Below are positions 21,167 through 29,958 of a DNA stretch of 64,000 nt, piece by piece; within the stretch, counting starts at the first letter, position 1, and each line of letters begins with the position of its first letter. The position numbers and the translations under genes were made by a program. A model generated the notes under the pieces. It was given only the letters and a program-made list of their open reading frames with translations, was not told the origin of the DNA and did no database searches. Source of the stretch: Streptococcus pneumoniae (GTDB lineage: Bacteria; Bacillota; Bacilli; Lactobacillales; Streptococcaceae); the NCBI RefSeq assembly GCF_001113365.1, contig NZ_CKYA01000006.1:62001-126000 (forward strand), written 5' to 3'.

Positions 21167-21412
21167 ATGAAATACCGTAAAAAACCAGTAGTGGTCGAGG
21201 CTGTGCAGTGGAACGGCAATAACCATAAAGAGGTAATTAACTTCGCAGAAAATAAGATTTGGTTTGATGCACTTGGGAATATATGGATTGCTACACTTGA
21301 AGGTGATATGGTAGCTAAAAAAGGGGATTATATTATCAAAGGCGTGCAAGGAGAATATTATCCATGCAAGCCGGATATTTTTGCAGAAACATACGAAAAA
21401 GTAGAGGAGTAA
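21167..21412 (+). CDS. Small phage protein with PGDYG-like motif, 81 aa
   Basis: It starts MKYRKKPVVVEAVQWNGNNH and carries KKGDYIIKGVQGEYYPCKPD: the motif typical of a small phage family found in head modules and elsewhere. It is a structural or accessory role of unknown nature. GAAAGGAG lies ahead of ATG. Confidence 0.75.
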   Translation: MKYRKKPVVVEAVQWNGNNHKEVINFAENKIWFDALGNIWIATLEGDMVAKKGDYIIKGVQGEYYPCKPDIFAETYEKVEE

Positions 21413-21416
21413 AGAC

Positions 21417-21533
21417 ATGTTTATATGGGATTGGGTATCAATCGCTTTCGGGTGGTTGGTATTCTTTTGGTTATTTTTGGTTATCGTAGGAACTATTCTT
21501 GCTATTTTAACAGGTTTCAAAAACAGAAAGTAG
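21417..21533 (+). CDS. Small membrane peptide, 38 aa
   Basis: MFIWDWVSIAFGWLVFFWLF then LVIVGTILAILTGFKNRK: almost wholly hydrophobic with a basic tail. ATG is 4 bp after the PGDYG-type gene, with GAGGAG upstream. Function unknown; small membrane peptides are not usual within head modules. Confidence 0.5.
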   Translation: MFIWDWVSIAFGWLVFFWLFLVIVGTILAILTGFKNRK

Positions 21534-21629
21534 GTGATCCAACATCTTGACTGGCAGGAACAGACTGCTATAAATCACTGTAAATTGCTATAAACCGTAT
21601 CGAAATCGAGGCAGTTTTCTTATGCTCTA

Positions 21630-21655
21630 ACCGTATGGAATCCCGTACGGTTTTT
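21630..21655 (+). terminator. Intrinsic terminator before the T-arm-rich RNA
   Basis: ACCGTA with inner GG, CC and TACGGT, then TTTTT. The preceding 95 bp (21534-21629) hold no gene, only two TGCTATAAA repeats. Confidence 0.65.
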
Positions 21656-21657
21656 AT

Positions 21658-21750
21658 GCGCACGAAGGGGAGATAGTTCGATCCTATCTCACGGGTTAAT
21701 CAAGTTCGAGTCTTGAAATCTGGCGGGTGGTTCGAGTCCACCGGTGCGCC
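21658..21750 (+). ncRNA. tRNA-like structured element B with three T-arm-like hairpins
   Basis: A closing stem GCGCAC (21658-21663) / GTGCGC (21744-21749) encloses three hairpins, each with a 7-nt TTCGANY loop: GAGATAG-TTCGATC-CTATCTC (21670-21690), TCAAG-TTCGAGT-CTTGA (21700-21716), GGTGG-TTCGAGT-CCACC (21726-21742). The last two have exact T-arm geometry. There is no D-arm, so it is not a standard tRNA; remnant tRNA ends or a tRNA mimic are possible. It stands in 294 bp without a gene, before the scaffold gene. Confidence 0.5.
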
Positions 21751-21827
21751 TTATTGTCCAAGCATTGAAGACACTAAAAGCTATGGAAAATACAGTCGGG
21801 GACGACTTTAAAAATAGGAGGTTCGCA

Positions 21828-22397
21828 ATGAACGAAGAAACACAAACAGTCGAAACGGTTGAAGAGCAAAAGGTACCTGCAGAACCTACAGAGCAACCGC
21901 AAGACGAAAAGAAGTACACAGACGCAGACGTGAATGCTATCATCGATAAGAAGTTTGCCAAGTGGAAATCAGAGCAAGAAGCCAAGGAAAACGAAGCTAA
22001 GAAGCTTGCTAAGATGAACGCTGATGAGAAACAGAAATATCAGTTGGATCAGCGTGAGCAAGAACTAGCTGACCGTGAAAAGGCTATTGCTCGTAAGGAA
22101 TTGACCGCAGAAGCTAAAGCAATGTTAAGTGAACGTGACTTACCTGTTGAGTTAGTGAATGTGGTTGATTTGACAAGCGCAGAGACTGTATCGCAGTCCG
22201 TCGCTGTATTGCAGAAATCATGGGAACAAGCCGTGCAAAAAGGTGTACAAGAAAAGCTAAAAGGCGGAGCTCCGATGAAACAAGCGCCAGTTGACAGCGA
22301 CGGTATCACAAAAGAAGAATTTGCTCGTATGGGTTATCAGAGTCGAAATGAACTCTATCAAAAGAACCCAGAACTCTATAAGAAATTGAAAGGTTAA
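21828..22397 (+). CDS. Capsid scaffold protein (DUF4355-like)
   Basis: 189 residues from ATG 21828 (AGGAGG upstream). Acidic N-terminus, long coiled coil (WKSEQEAKENEAKKLAKMNA, LDQREQELADREKAIARKEL), and a C-terminal capsid-binding helix (ITKEEFARMGYQSRNELYQK). It is expected to guide procapsid assembly and then leave. It is 5 bp from the capsid gene. Confidence 0.85.
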   Translation: MNEETQTVETVEEQKVPAEPTEQPQDEKKYTDADVNAIIDKKFAKWKSEQEAKENEAKKLAKMNADEKQKYQLDQREQELADREKAIARKELTAEAKAMLSERDLPVELVNVVDLTSAETVSQSVAVLQKSWEQAVQKGVQEKLKGGAPMKQAPVDSDGITKEEFARMGYQSRNELYQKNPELYKKLKG

Positions 22398-22402
22398 AAT
22401 AA

Positions 22403-23245
22403 ATGACAGCAGGACAAACTAAATTAGCCACTATGGTTAACCCAGAAGTAATGGCGGACATGGTTTCCGCTAAACTACCTAAATTGATTAAATTTACTCC
22501 ACTTGCTTATGTGGAAACAGCACTCCAAGGACAACCAGGGAATACTCTAACAGTTCCAGCATGGGAGTACGCAGGAGATGCGACTGAGGTTGGAGAAGGT
22601 CAAGCTATTTCTCCAGACCAATTGACTACTAAAAAGACCACTATGACTATCAAAAAGGCTGCTAAAGGTTATGAAATTACCGATGAAGCTCTTTTGTCAG
22701 GTCTTGGTGACCCACTAGGTCAAGCTACTTATCAGCTTGGTTTGGCTATTGCTAATAAAATTGATAACGATTTGGTCGCAGTAGCTAAGACTGCAACACA
22801 GCACGTTGCAGAAGCTCCAACAACAGGAGCAGCTCTTGATAAAGCACTTGCTATTTTTGACGATGAAGAAGACGCAAAATATGTAGCTCTTATCAATCCA
22901 GCAGATGCCATTGATTTGCGTGCTAACACTGTGAAAGAATGGATTTCAGGCACAGAAGTAGGAGCGAATACAGTTGTTTCTGGTACATTTGGAGAAACAC
23001 GAGGTGTTCAAATTGTGCGTACTAAGAAAGTTGAAAAAGGTAAAGGCTTTATCGTCAAGGTGTCTCCTAGCCAAACTCAGACAGATGACGCCAATAAATA
23101 CGGTGCATTTGTTATTATGCTAAAACGTGATGTGGCTATTGAAACAGACCGTGACATCCTTAAAAAGACAACAGTTATCACTGGTGATGAACACTACGGC
23201 GTTTACCTATACGACCCTACACGAGTTGTAAAATTCGGTGAGTAA
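22403..23245 (+). CDS. Major capsid protein (HK97 fold, N4 gp56-like family)
   Basis: 280 residues. Conserved start QTKLATMVNPEVMADMVSAK then FTPLAYVETALQGQPGNTLT, TMTIKKAAKGYEITDEALLS, and the end DEHYGVYLYDPTRVVKFGE. It forms the icosahedral shell. A Shine-Dalgarno is hardly visible, so translation may be coupled to the scaffold. Confidence 0.9.
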   Translation: MTAGQTKLATMVNPEVMADMVSAKLPKLIKFTPLAYVETALQGQPGNTLTVPAWEYAGDATEVGEGQAISPDQLTTKKTTMTIKKAAKGYEITDEALLSGLGDPLGQATYQLGLAIANKIDNDLVAVAKTATQHVAEAPTTGAALDKALAIFDDEEDAKYVALINPADAIDLRANTVKEWISGTEVGANTVVSGTFGETRGVQIVRTKKVEKGKGFIVKVSPSQTQTDDANKYGAFVIMLKRDVAIETDRDILKKTTVITGDEHYGVYLYDPTRVVKFGE

Positions 23246-23256
23246 GAGGTGGCGAT

Positions 23257-23439
23257 ATGAGCTTATTGCTACGACGTCATTATATCCAAGAGGAGCAGGC
23301 TAACCAGTATTCTGATTTAGAGAATAAGACTTTAGAAGAGTTGAAGAATCTAGCTAAGGAAGCTGGCATAACTGGTGCCTATAAGTTATCAAAAGCCGAA
23401 ATTGTAGAGGTGTTGGAGGATTTAAAAAGTGAAATTTAA
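23257..23439 (+). CDS. Small phage protein with SAP/Rho-N-like motif, 60 aa
   Basis: The C-terminal half NKTLEELKNLAKEAGITGAY then KLSKAEIVEVLEDL is the LEM/SAP/Rho-N helix-extended-helix pattern that often binds nucleic acid. Such small proteins are common between capsid and connector genes. AGAGGTGG lies upstream; it overlaps the next gene by 11 bp. Confidence 0.65.
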   Translation: MSLLLRRHYIQEEQANQYSDLENKTLEELKNLAKEAGITGAYKLSKAEIVEVLEDLKSEI

Positions 23440-23617
23440 AGTCAAACAAGATTTCTATGATTGGGAATCAAATGTGAAACGACTGGTAGGGGAGGAGCTT
23501 GAGATTACTGAGGAACGATATGCCGAGCTGGCTGACAATTTTGCTAGCAATGGTGTCACTATCTCAGATGTTCTTGAGGAAATCCTTCCTGAACCTGAGT
23601 TCTTAGAAGAGGATTGA
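23429..23617 (+). CDS. Small acidic head-module protein, 62 aa
   Basis: GTG start. MKFKVKQDFYDWESNVKRLV then GEELEITEERYAELADNFAS and an acidic end. The KFKVKxDFxD start is frequent in short head-tail module proteins. Exact role unknown. Confidence 0.6.
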   Translation: MKFKVKQDFYDWESNVKRLVGEELEITEERYAELADNFASNGVTISDVLEEILPEPEFLEED

Positions 23618-23618
23618 T

Positions 23619-23930
23619 ATGTCTATAGAGTTGCTGAAGAAATTAACAGGCGAAGAAGATACTCAGCTTCTCATGTTGCTCCAAACGAGGGCTACAAATC
23701 TTATCTTGTCAGAGACTAATCGCACATCTTTGACACCTGCTTTAAGTCTCTTAATACCTGAGGTTGCTATCGAGCTCCACAACCGCTCAGGAGCGGAGGG
23801 AGAGCGCTCTAGAACCGAAGGTGGTATAGCAGTAGTCTACGGAGAAAACGGCCTGTCTACGGGTCTTTTACAGCGTATACGCATGCATAGACTAGCAAGG
23901 GTGGCAGGCCATGTTTTTGAAGCAGAGTAG
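23619..23930 (+). CDS. Head-tail connector / DNA packaging protein (gp6-like)
   Basis: 103 residues, helical: LLKKLTGEEDTQLLMLLQTR then ALSLLIPEVAIELHNRSGAE and SRTEGGIAVVYGENG. These match adaptor proteins that sit under the portal. It overlaps the next gene by 20 bp. Confidence 0.8.
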   Translation: MSIELLKKLTGEEDTQLLMLLQTRATNLILSETNRTSLTPALSLLIPEVAIELHNRSGAEGERSRTEGGIAVVYGENGLSTGLLQRIRMHRLARVAGHVFEAE

Positions 23931-24249
23931 ACTGAAACCTTATCCAATGCGGCGGTTTGAAAAGACTGTCACAGAGGAGGGAGTCGCAAAAGAAGGGTAT
24001 GCCAAGGAAGCTGAGACAGTCCGCCTTGAATTGTGGCCAGCTAGTAGCAAACTACAATCTGAATTGTATGGCGAGCGTGTCAATGACATTTTGAACGCAA
24101 ATGCCAACAAGTCAGCTACTATCAAAGTAAAGGATGGTGTGTGTATCGATAGCCCGACGGAAGTTACTCACAGGGTTATTTCTAAAAAGGTCTACACACA
24201 TCATCAAGTTTTGGAGTTAGATCGTGTCAGAGCTACTAGGGGCAGATAG
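23911..24249 (+). CDS. Head closure (stopper) protein
   Basis: 112 residues with the beta-rich head-closure pattern (ETVRLELWPASSKLQSELYG, ERVNDILNANANKSATIKVK). It follows the connector and precedes the gp10-like gene, the fixed order of this module. It seals the filled head. Confidence 0.75.
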   Translation: MFLKQSRLKPYPMRRFEKTVTEEGVAKEGYAKEAETVRLELWPASSKLQSELYGERVNDILNANANKSATIKVKDGVCIDSPTEVTHRVISKKVYTHHQVLELDRVRATRGR

Positions 24250-24739
24250 GCTTATAGCTAAATGTAGACGATTGGCTAGCAAAAAAACTGGCGAGGGTAT
24301 CGTCTTACGTGCGGTACACAATGCTGCTATAAAGGTTGTCCAAGCTGATGCTAAAAGACTTGCACCAGGCAACAATGGAAAGCTTATAATTAGTATCAAA
24401 ACTAGAGCAAAAATGGACGGAGATAGGGCTATAGGTGAAGTTTACACTAATCTAAAATATGCTCCTTACGTTGAATTCGGAACAGGACCAAAAGGGCAGG
24501 CTAGCCATTCTGGTATCTCTCCAGAAGTCAGCGTGACTTACAAGTCTAATCCTTGGTATGTGCATGAAGACCAAATCAATGTAGGGCCTTACCACTTTCA
24601 AAAGATTGGGGAGTTCTACAAGATGTATGGTCAATCTGCACAGCCTTATCTTTATCCAGCTTTGAGAGACAATCAAGAGCGTGTGTCTAAGAATATTTCG
24701 AATTATGTGCGTAGAAAGATAAGAGAACAAATAAAATGA
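24224..24739 (+). CDS. HK97 gp10-like neck/tail-completion protein
   Basis: 171 residues, GTG start. AVHNAAIKVVQADAKRLAPG then TNLKYAPYVEFGTGPKGQAS and AQPYLYPALRDNQERV: the YAPYVEFGT-G and QPYLxPAL motifs define the gp10 family. It joins head and tail. It overlaps its neighbours by 26 and 4 bp. Confidence 0.85.
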   Translation: MSELLGADRLIAKCRRLASKKTGEGIVLRAVHNAAIKVVQADAKRLAPGNNGKLIISIKTRAKMDGDRAIGEVYTNLKYAPYVEFGTGPKGQASHSGISPEVSVTYKSNPWYVHEDQINVGPYHFQKIGEFYKMYGQSAQPYLYPALRDNQERVSKNISNYVRRKIREQIK

Positions 24740-25104
24740 TCAATATCAAGCCTGTTATTTATAAAGAATTGCAAAAGGTCGCAGATAATGTGACTGATAC
24801 TTATCCTAGCGATTGGGAGACTTTTCCAGTCGTTATTTTTTTGGAAGAACAAAACAAGCCCGGAGAGTGGTTTGACGACCAGGAACAAAAATCATCTATC
24901 CGCTACAAGGTGGATATCTTTGATGATACTAGCACTAGTGAGTTAGCTGTTAAAATCAATCAGATTTTTGAATCTTTAGGTTTGCGAAGAACCGACTGCC
25001 AAGACGTACCAGACCCGTCTCATTTGAGACATAAGGTCATGCGTTTTGAAGGTGTCGTCGACTTACACTCAGAGCTTGTTTTTCAATTTAGAATGGAGAA
25101 TTAA
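24736..25104 (+). CDS. Tail terminator protein
   Basis: 122 residues. The fold pattern YPSDWETFPVVIFLEEQNKP then RYKVDIFDDTSTSELAVKIN and MRFEGVVDLHSELVFQF matches phage tail-completion/terminator proteins, which cap the tube and set tail length with the tape measure. Confidence 0.8.
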   Translation: MINIKPVIYKELQKVADNVTDTYPSDWETFPVVIFLEEQNKPGEWFDDQEQKSSIRYKVDIFDDTSTSELAVKINQIFESLGLRRTDCQDVPDPSHLRHKVMRFEGVVDLHSELVFQFRMEN

Positions 25105-25106
25105 AC

Positions 25107-25520
25107 ATGTTAGCAAATGGAATTACGCTTTCTTATAGCAAAACAAAAGGTGGCTATACTAAGCTTGTTGGATTGAAAGAAGTACCAGAATTTGGTATCG
25201 AACCTGAAAAAGTAGAGAATACTACTCTTGAAGATAAAGTTAAGAAGTATGAGTTCGGTATTGGAGACGCAGGGGAATTGGAATACAAATTCTCTTACAA
25301 GAACGACGGAGAAACTGCACCTTATCGTGTATTGCGTAAAGCGGCAGACAATAAGGAAAAACTCTTCTTTGAACAGACTTATCCAGATAACACGAAAGTT
25401 CATTTTGAAGGTCAAGTATCTGTTAAGCTTGGCGGTGGCGGTGTCAATGCCGTTATCGAGTTTACCCTTAAAATTGCGTTACAGTCAGAGTTGGAATTTA
25501 CAGATGGTCTTGGAGGTTAA
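25107..25520 (+). CDS. Major tail tube protein
   Basis: 137 residues. GGYTKLVGLKEVPEFGIEPE then VENTTLEDKVKKYEFGIGDA and HFEGQVSVKLGGGGVNAVIE are typical of streptococcal phage tail-tube proteins. The position right before the tail chaperones supports this. Confidence 0.88.
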   Translation: MLANGITLSYSKTKGGYTKLVGLKEVPEFGIEPEKVENTTLEDKVKKYEFGIGDAGELEYKFSYKNDGETAPYRVLRKAADNKEKLFFEQTYPDNTKVHFEGQVSVKLGGGGVNAVIEFTLKIALQSELEFTDGLGG

Positions 25521-25524
25521 TTAA

Positions 25525-25905
25525 ATGGCGTTAAAATACACAACTTGGAAAGTTACTGATGAAAAAGAGTTGAAGCTACGTTTGACATCTCATCAAGCTG
25601 CAACTGTGGAAGAAAAAATCGGCATGAACTTGTTAAAGATTTTTATGCCTGAAGCTGGTGAAGAATTCACTTTACCGCCTTTGAAAGTTATGTTGTTGTT
25701 AGTTCATGGAGCCTTGCAGCAGTATGAACATGGGTATTCCTTTGAGGATGTCTACGATCTATGCGATGAATACGTGGACAACGGTGGAGACCAAACAACC
25801 TTCATGACAGAGGTTTTAATGCCACTATTTGAAGTATCGGGTTTTACTCCACGAGGAAGCAAGGACAAGAAAACTTCCAAGAAGAAAATGACAGTAGTCG
25901 AGTAA
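25525..25905 (+). CDS. Tail assembly chaperone, first frame (G-like)
   Basis: 126 residues. TWKVTDEKELKLRLTSHQAA then a helical body and a lysine-rich end (KDKKTSKKKMTVVE). It binds the tape measure during tail assembly. In the -1 frame the sequence is open from before 25880 through to the next gene. AAG-AAG-AAA-A near the end could allow slippage producing a G-T fusion. Confidence 0.75.
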   Translation: MALKYTTWKVTDEKELKLRLTSHQAATVEEKIGMNLLKIFMPEAGEEFTLPPLKVMLLLVHGALQQYEHGYSFEDVYDLCDEYVDNGGDQTTFMTEVLMPLFEVSGFTPRGSKDKKTSKKKMTVVE

Positions 25906-25943
25906 TCTTAACAGTAACGCAGATTATTGAGAGGCTTTATCCT

Positions 25944-26294
25944 ATGTTTTTAGACATCGGGGGTAAGCCTCTTGATTTTTGGGATTTGACGGTGCTTGAA
26001 ATCAGAGAAATGATTGAAAGCTACAACCGTGTCAAAATCCAAGAGCGTAAAGAGAAGATTATTGACTCTTATAGACTTTCTCAGATGATATCCAACCACA
26101 TTTCCTTATTGTTATCCAAAGATGCCAAAGTCTTTGAGTTCTGGGAATATGCGCCTGAGTTGTTTGTAGAAGAACAACAAGCGGTAGAACAGGAGCGACA
26201 AAGACAAGCGCTTTTGTTGCATAAGGAACGGATGCGTGATTTTGCAGAGAGACACAATCGAAAAAGGAAGGAGGAAGTAAATGGCAACTCTTGA
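25944..26294 (+). CDS. Tail assembly chaperone, second frame (T-like)
   Basis: 116 residues from ATG 25944 (GAGAGG upstream). The frame continues open upstream through SSRVILTVTQIIERLYP into the -1 frame of the preceding gene. DFWDLTVLEIREMIESYNRV is the usual start of such extensions. Either independent initiation or -1 frameshifting is possible. Confidence 0.65.
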   Translation: MFLDIGGKPLDFWDLTVLEIREMIESYNRVKIQERKEKIIDSYRLSQMISNHISLLLSKDAKVFEFWEYAPELFVEEQQAVEQERQRQALLLHKERMRDFAERHNRKRKEEVNGNS

Positions 26295-29200
26295 TGAATT
26301 GAAGGTCATGATTGACGCTGAGATAGCGCCTTTCAGGAAGAAGATGAAAGAAGTCGAGAATCAGGTCAAGGGAACATCTGACCAAGTGAAGAATGCCACT
26401 GCCAAAGTTCGTGAACAGTCGAATTCTATCGGTAGTGCGTTTGGCAAGCTAGCTAAGTTCGCTGGTTTTGCAATCCTTGGTAAGAAATTGCTTGATGTTG
26501 GGATGTATTCAGCGCAGACAGCTCTTGAAGTATCAGCGTCTATGAACCAAATCAAGCGACAGATGGGCGAGAGTTCGCAATCTTTCTTAAAATGGGTTAA
26601 CGATAACGCTAACGCTATGAACATGGGCGTGGGTGAGGCGACCAACTACGGTGCAGTCTACTCAAACCTATTTTCTGGATTTATCAAAGACACCAACAAG
26701 CTAAGCGCCTATACTGCTAAGATGTTGCAGACATCGGCAGTTGTTGCTGAAGGTTCAGGGCGCACGATTACAGACGTTATGGAGCGGATTCGCTCAGGTT
26801 TACTAGGGAACACGGAAGCGATAGAAGACCTAGGAATCAACGTCAATGTAGCTATGATTGAGTCCACTGAAGCCTTCAAGAAGTTCGCAAACGGACAAAG
26901 CTGGCAACAGTTGGATTACCAAACCCAGCAACAAATCCGCCTTATGGCTATTCTGGAACAGGCTACAGCCAAGTATGGAGATACCTTATCCAACTCAGTC
27001 AACGGTAGTATCAGCCTGTTTAAGTCGCTGATGAAGGACGCAGCATTGAACCTTGGTAACTCTATGTTACCGATTATCAATGCCATTATGCCTGTCTTGA
27101 ACTCTTTTGCTATGGTTTTGAAGAACGTTACGGCAAAACTAGCTGAGTTTATCGCTTTGATGTTCAACAAGAAAGCAACAGTGAAAGATGGTGTCGGTGG
27201 AGCAGTTGGAGACATGGGTAACGCCATGAAAGACGCTGCAGGCGGAGCAGGAGACCTTGCTGACGCAGTAGATGACGCTGGAGATTCAGCAGGAGGGCTT
27301 GCTGATAACCTTGGAGACTCGGCCAAAAATGCTAAGAAGGCCGCTAAAGAATTGCTAGGTCTAATGGGATTTGATGAGATTAACATCTTGCAAAAACCAA
27401 AAGACGACGATGCAGGCGGTTCTGGCGGTGGAGGCGGTGGCAAAGGTGGTAAAGGAAAGGGAGGCGGTGGCGGACCTTTCAAAGACATCTTGCCAGAAGT
27501 CGAGTTGACCGACATGGACAACCAATTCAAGAGCATTTTCGATGGTCTAGGAGATAAGCTGAAAGGGTTGTTTGACTACCTAAAAAAACTTTGGGACTTA
27601 TTTAAAAAAGGTTTCTCTCTATCATTTAGATGGGATAGTATTGAAAGATTAAAGAATGCACTACAAGGTATCTGGCAATCTATTAAAGATATCTTTGAAG
27701 ATGGTACAGTTTTACAAGCAGCAGCAAGGTTTGGAGAAAAACTAGCTTTTGCTTTGGGACAAACGACGGGCGCTCTCGCTAACGTAATCATGGGTATTGC
27801 CGTCTTTATCGCTGAAAGTCTGAATAAATCACTTAATGAAACTAAACTAGATATCAAAGCATGGTTAATCCGTATGTTTGATATCGGTGGGGAAATCGTT
27901 GAAAGTGTCGGAAATATTGCTCAAAGTATCGGACAAATCTTCTACGACTCAATCACAAGCGAACCTGCTACAAATATGGGCGCAGGGTTAATCAGCGCCT
28001 TTACATACGCTTTTATGGGCGTGCAAGAAGTCACCGCTAAATACACAAGAGATATTATCGGTGCTATTGAAGAGACTATCACCGAAAATCAGGTTGGCAT
28101 AACAGAAATGTTTACGGGTCTTTTTAAAGCTGTAGAGCCTATTGCTCAAGTTTTATCAAGCTCAATGAAGAAACTTTTTGAAAGTGTTAATCAAGTATAC
28201 GATGAGCATATAAAACCTTTGTTTGAATCAAGTTCCGCCTTGATGTCAGATGTAGTCGGTACTTTTGTTAATGGATGGAATGATAATATCCAACCTGTCC
28301 TTGAAAAGATAGGTCACGGTTTCGCCGATACAATCAAAAACCATATTGAACCAGCTTTAGAAAAAATAGGTGGCATGATTGGAAGTTTTGCCGACTTTTC
28401 TAAAGCGATAAATGAAGTTTTCGGCCCAGTTATTTCCTTTATTGTAGAAAAGTTAACGGTTGTACTAGCCCCTGCAATTGAATACATAGGAGAAGTTTGG
28501 CGTGTTTTGTTTAACACTATCTCTGATGTGATTGGTGGTATTGCTGATATCATCAAAGGGGTATTTGATGTACTTACAGGACTTTTAACCGGAGATGGCG
28601 AAAAAATCAAAGAAGGATTTTTGAGTATATTTGGCGGATTAAAAGATATAGTAGTTAGCGTCTTTGGTGGCATTATTGATCTTGTATCTGGTGTATTGAA
28701 ACTTCTTTGGGATGTTGTTGTCGCAATATTCAAAAGCATTTGGGACGCAATTGTAGCTATCTTTTCTGGTGTCGGGTCTTGGTTTGGAGAAAAGTTCCAA
28801 GGTGCATGGGATGCTATCGTTAATATCTTCACACCGATTGGCTCATGGTTTGGACAACGTTGGGCGGATGTGACTAGTGCTTTGGCTAATATCGGGGCAT
28901 GGTTTACTGACATGTTCCAAAAAGCATGGACTGGTCTAACAAACATCTTCAGCAAACTAGGTTCATGGTTTGGCGAAAGATGGAACGATGTTACAAGTGC
29001 GCTTTCCAGCGTTTCAAACTGGTTTGGTGAGATGTTCACTAATGCTTACAACGCTGTAAAAGATGCTTTCAGTTCTATCGGAGATTTCTTCAGTGGAGTT
29101 TGGGAAACTGTTAAAAATATCTTTGTAAATGCTGGTCAGATGGTCGGTGAGGCGGTAGGTGGAGCGTTTAAGAGCGCAGTCAATGCGGTTCTTGACACTA

Positions 29201-29595
29201 TCGAGAATGTGGTTAATGGATTTATCGGCATGATTAATGGTGTTTTAGATGTTGTTAGAAACTTACCTGGTCTCGGATGGATTGGTAGTGTAAGTACAGT
29301 CAGCCTCCCACGTCTTGCCCGCGGTGGTATCGTCGATAGTCCAACTATTGCCATGATTGGTGAAGCAGGTAAAGAGGCGGTCGTACCACTTGAAAATACA
29401 GGATTTATCCAAACACTTGGGCGAGTTGTCAGCAGTGCGGTAGTAAATGCCATGGCTGGTGTTGGTCCACAAGGTGGATTTTCTGGAGACGGCGACATCG
29501 TTATCCAAATCGCAGGACATGAGTTTGGACGGGTAGCCATCCAAGAAATCAACAAGGAACATGAACGAGCAGGTCAAACCTTGCTCAAGATTTAG
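26281..29595 (+). CDS. Tape measure protein, 1104 aa
   Basis: The largest gene of the element. N-terminal coiled coil, then a TMP core (MNMGVGEATNYGAVYSNLFS, SGLLGNTEAIEDLGINVNVA). A glycine/lysine-rich linker lies near residues 380-400 (GGSGGGGGGKGGKGKGGGGG). Hydrophobic repeats with tryptophans (IGSWFGQRW, LGSWFGERW, VSNWFGEMF) and a C-terminal GGIVDSPTIAMIGEAGKEAV motif follow. It sets tail length and enters the cell at DNA ejection. It overlaps the chaperone by 14 bp. Confidence 0.95.
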   Translation: MATLDELKVMIDAEIAPFRKKMKEVENQVKGTSDQVKNATAKVREQSNSIGSAFGKLAKFAGFAILGKKLLDVGMYSAQTALEVSASMNQIKRQMGESSQSFLKWVNDNANAMNMGVGEATNYGAVYSNLFSGFIKDTNKLSAYTAKMLQTSAVVAEGSGRTITDVMERIRSGLLGNTEAIEDLGINVNVAMIESTEAFKKFANGQSWQQLDYQTQQQIRLMAILEQATAKYGDTLSNSVNGSISLFKSLMKDAALNLGNSMLPIINAIMPVLNSFAMVLKNVTAKLAEFIALMFNKKATVKDGVGGAVGDMGNAMKDAAGGAGDLADAVDDAGDSAGGLADNLGDSAKNAKKAAKELLGLMGFDEINILQKPKDDDAGGSGGGGGGKGGKGKGGGGGPFKDILPEVELTDMDNQFKSIFDGLGDKLKGLFDYLKKLWDLFKKGFSLSFRWDSIERLKNALQGIWQSIKDIFEDGTVLQAAARFGEKLAFALGQTTGALANVIMGIAVFIAESLNKSLNETKLDIKAWLIRMFDIGGEIVESVGNIAQSIGQIFYDSITSEPATNMGAGLISAFTYAFMGVQEVTAKYTRDIIGAIEETITENQVGITEMFTGLFKAVEPIAQVLSSSMKKLFESVNQVYDEHIKPLFESSSALMSDVVGTFVNGWNDNIQPVLEKIGHGFADTIKNHIEPALEKIGGMIGSFADFSKAINEVFGPVISFIVEKLTVVLAPAIEYIGEVWRVLFNTISDVIGGIADIIKGVFDVLTGLLTGDGEKIKEGFLSIFGGLKDIVVSVFGGIIDLVSGVLKLLWDVVVAIFKSIWDAIVAIFSGVGSWFGEKFQGAWDAIVNIFTPIGSWFGQRWADVTSALANIGAWFTDMFQKAWTGLTNIFSKLGSWFGERWNDVTSALSSVSNWFGEMFTNAYNAVKDAFSSIGDFFSGVWETVKNIFVNAGQMVGEAVGGAFKSAVNAVLDTIENVVNGFIGMINGVLDVVRNLPGLGWIGSVSTVSLPRLARGGIVDSPTIAMIGEAGKEAVVPLENTGFIQTLGRVVSSAVVNAMAGVGPQGGFSGDGDIVIQIAGHEFGRVAIQEINKEHERAGQTLLKI

Positions 29596-29603
29596 GAGGT
29601 TAA

Positions 29604-29954
29604 ATGGCACAATTGATAATCAATGGGGTGGCTGTGAAGCCTCCCAAATCTTTTCAGGTCGGTATTCAGGATATCGATGGAGAAACAGGACGTAACGCCA
29701 ATGGCGATATGGTGCGAGACCGTATTACGACTAAGAGGAAACTAGACTGCGAATGGGGCATGCTGACTCAGGAAGAAATGAGTCAGCTTTTAAATGCCGT
29801 GTCAGCAGTCTTTTTTGAAGTTTCATACCCTGATCCTGTTAAAGGTCAGACAACTGGGACCTTCTATGTCGGTGATAGAACGGCTCCAAGCTATACCTTT
29901 ACTGAGAAGTTTAAACCTTGGTCTGGCGCTAAATTTAATCTGGTAGAGAGGTAA
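29604..29954 (+). CDS. Phage tail protein, distal-tail-like, 116 aa
   Basis: MAQLIINGVAVKPPKSFQVG then a conserved IDGETGRNANGDMVRDRITT and the C-terminal YTFTEKFKPWSGAKFNLVER. Small beta protein families of this kind take the distal-tail position after the tape measure. AGGAGG precedes ATG. Confidence 0.8.
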   Translation: MAQLIINGVAVKPPKSFQVGIQDIDGETGRNANGDMVRDRITTKRKLDCEWGMLTQEEMSQLLNAVSAVFFEVSYPDPVKGQTTGTFYVGDRTAPSYTFTEKFKPWSGAKFNLVER

Positions 29955-29958
29955 GAAA

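Noticed and set aside
21700..21750. tRNA-Ser with CGA anticodon (T2 hairpin as anticodon arm)
   Set aside because: The loop would fit, but no D-arm lies before it and the acceptor stem has a mismatch; the evidence favours a tRNA-like remnant or mimic.
26916..27536. 206-codon minus-strand frame, and other long minus frames within 26361-29610
   Set aside because: They are shadows of the tape measure gene; low-complexity proline strings mirror its glycine-rich linker and no ribosome site is present.
28314..29039. 241-codon minus-strand frame
   Set aside because: Shadow of the tape measure tryptophan repeats; the repeated NHEP-like peptides arise from the complementary strand.
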